Source: an uncultured Clostridia bacterium (lineage in GTDB: Bacteria > Bacillota > Clostridia > Peptostreptococcales > Anaerovoracaceae). Taken from it: DNA of 64,000 nucleotides. The notes beneath the pieces were generated by a model that saw only the letters and a list, made by a program, of their open reading frames with translations, did no database searches and was not told the DNA's origin. Location: NCBI GenBank assembly GCA_945830395.1, contig CALZYE010000007.1, positions 18,985-82,984 on the forward strand, in the 5' to 3' direction. Below, in pieces: positions 16,355 to 24,216 of this stretch; position 1 is the stretch's first letter; each line of letters begins with the position of its first letter. The position numbers and the translations under genes are program-made.

Positions 16355-17755
16355 TTACTCCTTAATTATCTGTACACCCTGTGGTGTATCCTTCAGGGTT
16401 ATGCCTTGAGCTTTCAGCAAATCTCTAATTTCGTCCGCCCTGGCAAAGTTCTTTTCTTTTCTCGCCTGATTTCTTTCTTCCACAAGCTTTTCTATCTCCT
16501 CATCCACGGAGTTGTCATCTTCAACCTGCAAAAGCCCCAGAACATCTGCAAATTCCATCAGCGTATCCAGAGATTTCTGCGCAAACTCCTTGGTGGCACC
16601 TCCTGAAACCGCCGTGTTCACAGCGGTAACAAGCTGAAAAACCGAACTTATGCCGTCTGCCGTATTGAGATCATCATCCATAGCGGTTATAAACTTCTGT
16701 CTGTAAACATCGTAAGACTTAACGCTTTCCGCTTCGGACTGTGTCATGTTTTCCTCTTTTCCCTGTTTCACAAGGTACAGGAGATTCTCTTTGCAGTTTC
16801 TCAGCCTCTCAAGACTTGCTCTCGCCTGCTTCATCAGTTCTTCCCCAAAATCTATAGGACTTCTGTAATGCCCTGACAGCAGGAAGAATCTGATTTCTTC
16901 ACCTGAATACTCTTTGCGGATGTCTCTTACCGTGAAGAAATTTCCCTTCGACTTTGACATTTTCTGTCTGTCCATTGTGATGTAAGCATTGTGCATCCAG
17001 TACTTTGCAAACGGAACTCCGTTGCAGCATTCTGACTGCGCAATCTCGTTTTCGTGGTGAGGGAACTGCAAATCCTGTCCGCCTGCGTGAATATCTATGG
17101 TATCGCCTAAATGCTTTTTTGCCATGGCGGAACATTCTATGTGCCAACCGGGTCTGCCCATTCCCCAAGGAGATTTCCACGCTATTTCGCTTTCCTCTTT
17201 TCGTCTCTTCCACAGCGCAAAGTCAAGGGGATCTTTTTTCACCTCTCCGACGGCTATTCTTGCCCCGGACTCAAGATCATCAATATTCTGTCCCGAGAGC
17301 TTTCCGTACTCGGGGAATTTTCTGGTTGAAAAGTAAACATCTCCGTCGGCTTCATATGCAAAGTCCTTCTCCACCAGGGTGTTCACAAACTTCATAATCT
17401 CCGGAATATGCTCTGAAACCTTCGGGTGAACATCCGCCTTTCTGACATTGAGAGCCTGAGTATCTTCAAAGTATTCTTTTATATATTTTTCTGAAACCTC
17501 AGGCGCCGTTATTCCTTCTTCCTTTGCTCTGTTGATAATCTTATCGTCCACATCGGTGAAGTTCTGAATATATTTGACCTTGTAGCCCCTATATTCCAGA
17601 TACTTTCTCATGGTGTCAAATACCACAAGAGGTCTTGCATTGCCTATGTGAAAAAAGTTGTACACGGTAGGGCCGCAGACATACATCGACACCTCACCCC
17701 TGCGGATAGGTACGAGTTCTTCTTTCTTTCTCGTCAGAGTATTATATATTTTCAT
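16355..17755 (-). CDS. cysS: Cysteine--tRNA ligase
   Basis: A 466-residue class I aminoacyl-tRNA synthetase that charges tRNA-Cys. Motifs seen are YVCGPTVYNFFHIGNARP (HIGH-type HIGN and the first zinc ligand Cys), WHIECSAMA and HAGGQDLQFPHHENE (further zinc ligands), and KMSKSKGNF (KMSKS loop). The C-terminal ~110 residues are the helical anticodon-stem domain. The length is typical. It lies between the cyclophilin gene and mrnC on the same strand. A T-box could be expected for a clostridial cysS, but the short gap to the upstream gene (26 bases) leaves no room for one. Confidence 0.95.
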   Translation of the reverse strand: MKIYNTLTRKKEELVPIRRGEVSMYVCGPTVYNFFHIGNARPLVVFDTMRKYLEYRGYKVKYIQNFTDVDDKIINRAKEEGITAPEVSEKYIKEYFEDTQALNVRKADVHPKVSEHIPEIMKFVNTLVEKDFAYEADGDVYFSTRKFPEYGKLSGQNIDDLESGARIAVGEVKKDPLDFALWKRRKEESEIAWKSPWGMGRPGWHIECSAMAKKHLGDTIDIHAGGQDLQFPHHENEIAQSECCNGVPFAKYWMHNAYITMDRQKMSKSKGNFFTVRDIRKEYSGEEIRFFLLSGHYRSPIDFGEELMKQARASLERLRNCKENLLYLVKQGKEENMTQSEAESVKSYDVYRQKFITAMDDDLNTADGISSVFQLVTAVNTAVSGGATKEFAQKSLDTLMEFADVLGLLQVEDDNSVDEEIEKLVEERNQARKEKNFARADEIRDLLKAQGITLKDTPQGVQIIKE

Positions 17756-17781
17756 AGATATTTCCTTTTTGATTACGCATT

Positions 17782-18258
17782 TTACTTTACGGTAATTGTT
17801 TTTATCACAACAGGTTCGAGAGGTTTGTCCATTCCGTCTCTCCTTACCTTTACGATTTCTTCCGCAGCCTCGATGCCATCTGTGATTTTTCCAAAAGCGG
17901 CATAGCTTCCGTCAAGGTGCGGAGCATCGTCAACCATGATGAAGAATTGAGAGCCTGCAGAATCAGGCATCATGGATCTTGCCATGGAAAGCACGCCTTT
18001 CGTATGCTTCAAATCGTTTTTGACTCCGTTTGCGGCAAACTCACCTTTGATGGTATGCCCCGGACCTCCTGTTCCGTTGCCCAGAGGGCAGCCGCCCTGA
18101 ATCATAAATCCCGGAATAACTCTGTGGAAAGTCAATCCGTCATAGAACCCTTCATTTGCCAGTTTCTCAAAATTTTCCACCGAAATAGGCGCAATGTCCT
18201 CATACAGTTCTCCCGACATAACCTTTCCGTTTTCCATCTCTATCGTTACTTTCTTCAT
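17782..18258 (-). CDS. Peptidyl-prolyl cis-trans isomerase, cyclophilin type
   Basis: A 158-residue cytoplasmic cyclophilin that speeds cis-trans isomerisation of peptide bonds before proline. The family core is clear: FHRVIPGFMIQGGCP (catalytic Arg and substrate pocket), GVLSMARSMMPDSAGSQFFI and FGKITDGIEA. No signal peptide is visible. The ATG at 18258 has AGAGG upstream; the GTG 9 bases earlier is less likely. The gene lies between proS and cysS, a housekeeping run without a link of function that I can name. Confidence 0.92.
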   Translation of the reverse strand: MKKVTIEMENGKVMSGELYEDIAPISVENFEKLANEGFYDGLTFHRVIPGFMIQGGCPLGNGTGGPGHTIKGEFAANGVKNDLKHTKGVLSMARSMMPDSAGSQFFIMVDDAPHLDGSYAAFGKITDGIEAAEEIVKVRRDGMDKPLEPVVIKTITVK

Positions 18259-18313
18259 ATCTGACACCTCTTATTTTCTATCTACATCTATCTATACGCT
18301 ATATCTACACATT

Positions 18314-20050
18314 TTAGCCTCTGAGCTCTGCCCTTACAAGCTGTACTGCATTTGAAACTGCATCATCAACGGAGATTTCCCGCTTTTCTTCATCCCTTCT
18401 CAGCTTATACTCAACCCTGCCTTCTCCTGCAAGCTTGCCCACCGTAATTCTGATCGGAATGCCCAACAGGTCCGCATCCTTAAACTTAACGCCCGGACGC
18501 TCTTTCCTGTCATCTAACAGGGTTTCAACTCCCTCTGCCTTCAGGCTTTCGTAAATCTTCTCCGCAGCTTCCCTCTGTATTTCATCCTCCGGCTTAACGA
18601 GGGTTATTATCACATGATACGGTGCAACTGACATAGGCCAAATAATTCCATTTTCGTCGTGATGCTGCTCCACTATCGCCGCCAGCGTTCTGGTAACTCC
18701 GATGCCGTAACAACCCATGATTATCGGCTTCTTCTGCTGGTTCTCATCGCTGAAATATGCCCCCATGGACTCTGAATACTTGGTTCCCAGCTTAAACACC
18801 TGACCGACTTCAATTCCCCTTGCATGTTTTACAGGGGATCCGCAGACAGGACATTTATCACCTTCTGCCAGAATCTTTATATCCGTAACGATGTCGCCCT
18901 CATAGTCTCTGCCGTAGTTCACATTGATTGAGTGATAGTCTCTCCTGTTTGCCCCTGTGCACAAATTCTTCAGTCCCGGAAGTTCGCTGTCGATAACTGT
19001 AATGCAGTCGTGAAGTCCCACAGGACCTGTAAATCCTCCTATACAGCCTGTGGCTTTTGACATCTTCTCCTCATCTGCAAACTCAATCTGATGCTCTGCT
19101 AATCCCAAAGCGTTCACAAGCTTTGTCATGTTCAGCTCTCTGTCACCTCGGACAAAGGCTGCCACATAGCCATCCTCATTACCCTCTTCATCGTACTTGA
19201 CAAAGAGAAGGGCCTTGATTGTCTGAGTCTTCTCAATTTCGAGGAAGTTTGCAACTTCCTCAATGGTTTTGGTTCCCGGCGTATGCACATCTTCCTTCGG
19301 CAGCATTTCCACATCCTGCTGAGGAGGGGCATCCACACATTCGGCTCTTTCCACCGTTGCTGCCATTGAGCAGTTTTCACAGTAAGCTATCTCACTTTCT
19401 CCAACCTCTGAAATCGCCGTAAATTCATGGGAATTGCTTCCGCCTATGGCGCCTGTATCGGCTTCCACCGGCCTGCACTTAAGCCCGCAGCGCCTGAAAG
19501 CTCTGTCATAAGCCTCATACATGAGGCTGTAGCTGTGATCCAGTCCTTCCTCGTCCACATCAAAGGAATAGCAGTCTTTCATTATAAACTCTCTGCTTCT
19601 CATAAGTCCGAAGCGAGGACGGGCTTCGTCTCGGTACTTGGTCTGTATCTGATAGAGCATCCTCGGCAGCTGTCTGTAAGATGTAATGTCACTTCTCACT
19701 ATATCTGTAAATATTTCTTCGTGAGTAGGACCGAGGCAGAAATCCCTGCCGTTTCTGTCCTGAATACGCCAAAGCTCCGGCCCGTATGCGTTCCATCGTC
19801 CCGATTCCTCCCAGAATTCGGAGGGCTGAATAGCAGACATATGTATTTCCTGTGCCCCGGCTCCATCCATTTCCTCACGAATTATATTCTCTATCTTCCT
19901 TATGGACCTCCAGCCCAAAGGCATAAACCCATACACTCCCGACACGAGCTTGCGAATCATACCCGTTCTCAAAAGAAGAATATGACTTGGTATTTCCGCC
20001 TCGTTTGGAACCTCACGCAAGGTTTTTAAGTGCATCTGTGATAGCTTCAT
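18314..20050 (-). CDS. proS: Proline--tRNA ligase, bacterial type
   Basis: A 578-residue class II synthetase charging tRNA-Pro. Class II motifs are present: motif 1 around GVYGFMPLGWRSIRKIE, motif 2 in SYRQLPRMLYQIQTKYRDE with ARPRFGLMRSREF, and motif 3 in MGCYGIGVTRTLAA. Between motifs 2 and 3, about residues 225-400, is the long insertion domain that deacylates Ala-tRNA-Pro, the mark of the bacterial form. The C-terminal anticodon-binding domain follows. ATG at 20050 is chosen because GGAGG lies 5 bases upstream; a TTG at 20062 overlaps this site. It follows ispF by about 120 bases on the same strand. Confidence 0.95.
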   Translation of the reverse strand: MKLSQMHLKTLREVPNEAEIPSHILLLRTGMIRKLVSGVYGFMPLGWRSIRKIENIIREEMDGAGAQEIHMSAIQPSEFWEESGRWNAYGPELWRIQDRNGRDFCLGPTHEEIFTDIVRSDITSYRQLPRMLYQIQTKYRDEARPRFGLMRSREFIMKDCYSFDVDEEGLDHSYSLMYEAYDRAFRRCGLKCRPVEADTGAIGGSNSHEFTAISEVGESEIAYCENCSMAATVERAECVDAPPQQDVEMLPKEDVHTPGTKTIEEVANFLEIEKTQTIKALLFVKYDEEGNEDGYVAAFVRGDRELNMTKLVNALGLAEHQIEFADEEKMSKATGCIGGFTGPVGLHDCITVIDSELPGLKNLCTGANRRDYHSINVNYGRDYEGDIVTDIKILAEGDKCPVCGSPVKHARGIEVGQVFKLGTKYSESMGAYFSDENQQKKPIIMGCYGIGVTRTLAAIVEQHHDENGIIWPMSVAPYHVIITLVKPEDEIQREAAEKIYESLKAEGVETLLDDRKERPGVKFKDADLLGIPIRITVGKLAGEGRVEYKLRRDEEKREISVDDAVSNAVQLVRAELRG

Positions 20051-20168
20051 CTTGTCCTCCAATTACTCGCTGCAAAATCATTTTTAATAGTCTTATTTTT
20101 TTATTATCTCATTTCGCCCTTTTGCCGCATCTACCCTGCGACATGCGAATCGTATATATTCCTTACAG

Positions 20169-20642
20169 TTATTTTTTCTCCAAAAGGCACACAGCTTCTG
20201 CCGCTATGCCTTCTTCCCTTCCCGTAAATCCCAGTTTCTCCGTGGTGGTCGCCTTGATGCTTACGGCATCAAAACCCGTCCGCAAAGCCCCTGCAAGCTT
20301 TGAACTCATTTCATCAATATAAGGTCTCAGTTTAGGCTTTTGACATATAACGGTTATATCGGCATTTATCAGCCTGTATCCCGCTTCATCAATCTTTGCC
20401 GAAACTTCGCAAAGCAGTTTCAGGCTGGATATTCCCCTGTATCTCTCTTCCGTATCGGGAAACAGCCTGCCTATATCCCCAAGACAGGCGGCGCCAAGCA
20501 TTGCGTCCATCAACGCATGGGTCAAAACATCTGCATCGGAGTGACCCGAAAGACCCTTATCACAGGGTATTTCCACACCTCCCAGTATGAGTTTTCGCCC
20601 CTGAGCAAAGGCATGGACATCAAAACCGTGACCTATTCTCAT
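20169..20642 (-). CDS. ispF: 2-C-methyl-D-erythritol 2,4-cyclodiphosphate synthase
   Basis: A 157-residue enzyme of the MEP isoprenoid pathway that cyclises CDP-ME phosphate to the cyclodiphosphate. The zinc-binding GHGFDVHAF and the HSDADVLTHALMDAMLGA motif with its Asp and His ligands are intact, as are GDIGRLFPDT and the C-terminal KATTTEKLGFTGREEGIAA. Start at 20642, with AGGAGAAGT upstream; the earlier ATG lies 21 bases before. It lies 13 bases after yacL. In Bacillus ispD sits between yacL and ispF; no ispD is seen in this window. Confidence 0.94.
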   Translation of the reverse strand: MRIGHGFDVHAFAQGRKLILGGVEIPCDKGLSGHSDADVLTHALMDAMLGAACLGDIGRLFPDTEERYRGISSLKLLCEVSAKIDEAGYRLINADITVICQKPKLRPYIDEMSSKLAGALRTGFDAVSIKATTTEKLGFTGREEGIAAEAVCLLEKK

Positions 20643-20655
20643 ATACTTCTCCTGT

Positions 20656-21771
20656 TTAAACATGGATTCTTCCGAATATCATACGGCCTGCGGAGGTCTG
20701 CAAAACGCTGGTAACGGTAATCTTCGTCGTCTTTCCTATCATCTTGCGACCGTCCTCTGCCACAATCATCGTACCGTCGTCCAGATACCCTATGGCCTGA
20801 CTGTTGTCCTTCCCCTGTTTCACAAGCTGAACGACCATCTCTTCTCCCGGCAAAACCACCGGTTTAAGGCAGTTTGCAAGTTCGTTTATATTCAAAACTC
20901 CCACATCGTTTATCGACGCAACCTTGTTCAAGTTGTAGTCATTGGTAACTACTTTGCCATTCATAATCTGTGCCAGCTTCAAAAGCTTCACATCCACTTC
21001 GGGAATCTCCTTAAGGGCCTTCTCGCTGTCCGTATTATATACTTCAACGCCGTAATCCGTCTGCATCTTCTTCAAAATATCCAGTCCTCGCCTGCCCCTC
21101 GTTCGCTTAAGGGAGTCTGATGAATCTGCAATGTGTCTCAGCTCCACCAAGACAAATTCCGGAATAACTATCGGTCCTTCAAGAAATCCCGTACTCATAA
21201 TGTCTGCAATCCTGCCGTCTATAATCACGCTTGTATCCAGTATCTTCGGACATTCTCCCGTTTTCTTCCTGGACTTTCCAAAGGTTTTGACAATATCCTG
21301 AGTCTGCTTCCTGCTCTGCAAAACCGGAGCCAGAAGTTCACTGCCTTTGCTGGTTGCCACCACCAAGCCGATAAAGCCGAAAAAAATGTATGCGGCGATG
21401 GTTATAAATGCTCCGAAATACGAATGTGTCACGGTGCCTACCATCTGACCTACAAAAAAAGCGATGACAAAGCCCATAACAAGACCTATGAATCCGGACA
21501 GTATTTTGTTTATAGAGACATCCTGCAAATCGCTTTCTATGTTGGTTGCCACCTTGAAGCTCTGTCTGCCCAATGACGGTGCCAGTCTGAAAAAAATAAT
21601 TGCGAAAAAAATTACAAAAATAATAGATATACCAATCTGTTCACCGCCGGTAAAAGTTCTGTCCAAACTGCTTCCCGATTTGCTCAGTGCCAGCGAGATA
21701 AGCAGATATGTCAAATAACCCAGCGCTCCGCCTATAACTGTAATCAAACCTTTTCCAAGTTTTTTTAGCAT
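20656..21771 (-). CDS. yacL: PIN and TRAM domain membrane protein (YacL-type)
   Basis: A 371-residue membrane protein. Four hydrophobic spans fill roughly residues 1-145. A PIN nuclease-like domain follows (KILDTSVIIDGRI at about 180, IVIPEFVLVELRHIA, VVTNDYNLNKVA near 270), holding the conserved acidic metal ligands. The C-terminal ~65 residues are a TRAM RNA-binding domain (QAIGYLDDGTMIVAEDGRK). Bacillus YacL has this plan; its cellular role is poorly known, and RNA cleavage or binding near the membrane is inferred from the domains. The ATG at 21771 has GGAGG upstream. It heads the conserved run of housekeeping genes on this strand. Confidence 0.9.
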   Translation of the reverse strand: MLKKLGKGLITVIGGALGYLTYLLISLALSKSGSSLDRTFTGGEQIGISIIFVIFFAIIFFRLAPSLGRQSFKVATNIESDLQDVSINKILSGFIGLVMGFVIAFFVGQMVGTVTHSYFGAFITIAAYIFFGFIGLVVATSKGSELLAPVLQSRKQTQDIVKTFGKSRKKTGECPKILDTSVIIDGRIADIMSTGFLEGPIVIPEFVLVELRHIADSSDSLKRTRGRRGLDILKKMQTDYGVEVYNTDSEKALKEIPEVDVKLLKLAQIMNGKVVTNDYNLNKVASINDVGVLNINELANCLKPVVLPGEEMVVQLVKQGKDNSQAIGYLDDGTMIVAEDGRKMIGKTTKITVTSVLQTSAGRMIFGRIHV

Positions 21772-21868
21772 ACGGCTTTCCTCCTCTCCCATAAAATATT
21801 TAAGCCTAAATACCCATAGTTAGTATAAGGTCTTTCGCAGTCTTCGTCAAGTTTTGTATGCACTAAAA

Positions 21869-21904
21869 ATGACTATTCCCAAGACTTGTCTCGGAAACAG
21901 TCAT
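21869..21904 (-). terminator. Terminator downstream of pepD
   Basis: A 16-bp stem including three G-U pairs, with a 4-base loop, followed on the - strand by a T-run (21869-21865). It lies about 130 bases after the pepD stop, ending the OPT-pepD operon before yacL. Confidence 0.75.
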
Positions 21905-21945
21905 CACATCGTTTCTTAACGATATATTTACGGTATATTCGCAGA

Positions 21946-21979
21946 CTCCGGTGGAAAATATGCAAATTCTGCACCGGAG
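21946..21979. repeat. Inverted repeat between pepD and its terminator
   Basis: Perfect 8-base arms CTCCGGTG (21946-21953) and CACCGGAG (21972-21979) with an 18-base loop in the pepD 3' untranslated region. No function is evident. Confidence 0.4.
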
Positions 21980-22030
21980 CCGGGTTTTGCCGGTTTTTCG
22001 GCTGTAAATACGCTGCAATCAGTCTAAAAC

Positions 22031-23485
22031 CTATTTACAAGCCTCCAGGATTCCCAACAGGTATTTCCATGTTCTGCCTACTGATGAAATCGAAAGCTTT
22101 TCATCGGTTGTATGAACGCCTGACATATCAGGACCTATGGAAACAGCATCAAATCTGCCGTCATCCATCTTGCCTGCAAACAGCCCGCATTCAAGCCCTG
22201 CATGGATAGCTTCAACCTTAGGCTCTCTTCCAAACTGCGCCTTAAACACCTCGACGCAGACTTCACGCAGCTTAGAATCTGCACGGTATTCCCATCCCGG
22301 GTATTCTCCGCTGTACTCCACGGTTCCTCCCAAGGTTTTTGCCAAGTTGTCCAGTTTTCGGCACAAATGCTCTCTTCTCGTATTGACAGAGCTTCTAACT
22401 GCGTAAAATGCCGTCACCTTGTCCGGGAATGTGTTCAAAGCTCCCAGATTCAAGCTGGTTTCAACCAAGCCCTCGATGTCTTTGCTCATGTGCTGGATTC
22501 CGTAAGGCGTGTTCATCAGCCATGTAATAACCCTTGTCTTGCTGTCTTGGTCAAAAACCGAGACTTCCTTTTCTTCGCCAAGCTCCACACTCACCTTAAC
22601 ATCAGGGTCGACTGTCTTGAGTTCGTGTGATAACACAGCCTCAGCTCTCTGAATTTCCGCTTCCAGCTTCTTCGCATCTTCTGCTGCAATCAGAATTTCT
22701 GCATCTGTTTTCTTGCAGATTGCATTGTCCTTGCTTCCGCCTTCCGCCTTAACTAATTTATATTCAACTACCTGAGCCAAATCGTACAGGACTCTGCCCA
22801 TTAGAATATTTGCATTTCCATGTTCTTTATCGATTTCGATTCCGGAGTGTCCGCCCAAAAGTCCGCTTACACATACGCTTGCAGAAAGCCCCTTGGCATT
22901 TTCTCTTGAAACAGGAATTATCGCTTTGGCAGATACTCCGCCTGCACAGCTTACCGTAATAATTCCTTCTTCTTCGGAATCAATGTTAATCATCTTGCGA
23001 GCTTCAATCTTTGATGCGTCCAGTGCAGCAGCACCAAGAAGACCCACCTCTTCATCCACCGTGAATACGCAGTCCAGCTTAGGATGCTTGTACTCCTTTG
23101 AATCCAAAACTGCAAGCGCCATGGCTACCGCAATTCCGTCATCTCCGCCCAGCGTGGTATCTCTGGCCCTCAAAAAGTCACCGTCCACATAGAGGTCAAG
23201 ACCGTCCTTCGTCATGTCGATGGTGCTTCCCGGAGTCTGCTCGCATACCATGTCGATATGACCCTGAATCATAACAGGATCCGCATTTTCGTAACCCGGA
23301 GAAGCAGGTTTGCTGATAACTACATTGTTAAACTCGTCCTGATAATATTCAAGACCTCTCTCCTTCGCAAAATCAACCAGATAATCGCTAATTTCCTTTG
23401 TATTGTATGAACCGTGTGGAATTGATGAGATTTTCTCAAAAAAATCAAATACCACTTTCGGTTCAAGATTTAATTTCCCATCCAT
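22031..23485 (-). CDS. pepD: Aminoacyl-histidine dipeptidase (M20 family)
   Basis: A 484-residue cytosolic zinc dipeptidase of the PepD/M20C type that splits Xaa-His and other dipeptides. Metal-site motifs are GHIDMVCEQ near residue 79, LGGDDGIAVAMALAVL, FTVDEEVGLLGA (catalytic Glu pair) and the later AIHAGLECGLF with a His ligand. The lid domain lies between. The length is normal. ATG at 23485 is preceded by AAAGGAGAAATAG, which overlaps the end of the gene before it. It is the last gene of a run with an OPT oligopeptide transporter, so peptides imported by that system could be finished by this enzyme. Confidence 0.93.
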   Translation of the reverse strand: MDGKLNLEPKVVFDFFEKISSIPHGSYNTKEISDYLVDFAKERGLEYYQDEFNNVVISKPASPGYENADPVMIQGHIDMVCEQTPGSTIDMTKDGLDLYVDGDFLRARDTTLGGDDGIAVAMALAVLDSKEYKHPKLDCVFTVDEEVGLLGAAALDASKIEARKMINIDSEEEGIITVSCAGGVSAKAIIPVSRENAKGLSASVCVSGLLGGHSGIEIDKEHGNANILMGRVLYDLAQVVEYKLVKAEGGSKDNAICKKTDAEILIAAEDAKKLEAEIQRAEAVLSHELKTVDPDVKVSVELGEEKEVSVFDQDSKTRVITWLMNTPYGIQHMSKDIEGLVETSLNLGALNTFPDKVTAFYAVRSSVNTRREHLCRKLDNLAKTLGGTVEYSGEYPGWEYRADSKLREVCVEVFKAQFGREPKVEAIHAGLECGLFAGKMDDGRFDAVSIGPDMSGVHTTDEKLSISSVGRTWKYLLGILEACK

Positions 23486-23486
23486 G

Positions 23487-23852
23487 CTATTTCTCCTTTG
23501 CAGGAAGAGTGTATACCGTCTTCCCTTTCACTCTCATCTTCCGTATATGATTTCTTCTAAGCATATAGTCGATGAGCTGCCCTTGAAACTCTGTGCCGTC
23601 TGCAATGACCGCAGTTTTCTTTGAATAAAATTCTCTCGCTTTAACTTCCTTTACTAAATGACCTATTCCGTCTTCTGTGATGGTTTCATGCTCTTTCAAG
23701 TATTTTACTACCCGAAGAGCACCGTTGTTCAGAAGCATTTCTGTCAGGCGCTCGTTTTCAGTCACTTTCTTTCTCAGACCAATCATATATAAAATTGCAG
23801 TTACAACTGCAAATAACAGAACTGTTATTATTAAAATTAAGGTGTGACTCAT
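23487..23852 (-). CDS. Small membrane-anchored protein, function unknown
   Basis: A 121-residue protein with one N-terminal membrane span (about residues 4-25) and a basic cytoplasmic part of ~95 residues. The soluble part has a helix-rich pattern (LLNNGALRVVKYLKEHETI, then a basic beta-hairpin-like end RKMRVKGKTVYTL) that resembles a winged helix, but I do not recognise a family. It starts 13 bases after the PqqD-like gene and stops 1 base before pepD, so it is surely co-transcribed with both. A regulator or membrane partner of the peptide operon is conceivable but not supported further. Confidence 0.8.
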   Translation of the reverse strand: MSHTLILIITVLLFAVVTAILYMIGLRKKVTENERLTEMLLNNGALRVVKYLKEHETITEDGIGHLVKEVKAREFYSKKTAVIADGTEFQGQLIDYMLRRNHIRKMRVKGKTVYTLPAKEK

Positions 23853-23865
23853 TTTCTTGCCTCGT

Positions 23866-24216
23866 CTATGATAACTCTACATACTTTACTTCTAATAAAA
23901 CCTGCATGAATTTAATCAGTCTCGGATATAGGGGCTCCGCCTCTTCTCCAAACTCCGCCTTCAGCATCTCTCCAATCCGGAAAATATTTCTCTTTCCGTC
24001 GATGCAAAGCCATATAAAACTCCCAAATTCGTCAAGGTCAATATTGCTGACCTTAGGTGTATTGAAAAACTTTTGAGCTATTTTATTATAAAATCCTTTG
24101 TTCTCCTGTATTACGGTAACCAGACCATTGGTCTCTATCCAATCAAGATCCCTGCAAATTGCAGGGACCTTGTCCAGATAATTTTCCGTATTTATTTCTT
24201 TCTTCCTACGCATCAT
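23866..24216 (-). CDS. PqqD-like (RiPP-recognition fold) protein
   Basis: A 116-residue protein. The middle and end fit the PqqD fold: a hydrophobic beta segment (GLVTVIQENKG), a strongly conserved-looking LDEFGSFIWLCIDGKRNIFRIGEML stretch (compare LN..G..IW..IDG..tv.eI in the family), and two C-terminal helices. PqqD-like domains bind precursor peptides and present them to modifying enzymes, usually radical SAM proteins. No radical SAM gene or precursor peptide is visible nearby. The gene overlaps the OPT transporter stop by 11 bases, so translation is probably coupled. The assignment rests on motif pattern only. Confidence 0.65.
   Translation of the reverse strand: MMRRKKEINTENYLDKVPAICRDLDWIETNGLVTVIQENKGFYNKIAQKFFNTPKVSNIDLDEFGSFIWLCIDGKRNIFRIGEMLKAEFGEEAEPLYPRLIKFMQVLLEVKYVELS

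Noticed and set aside
16346..17781. T-box riboswitch for cysS
   Set aside because: Only 26 bases separate cysS from the cyclophilin gene, too few for a T-box leader.
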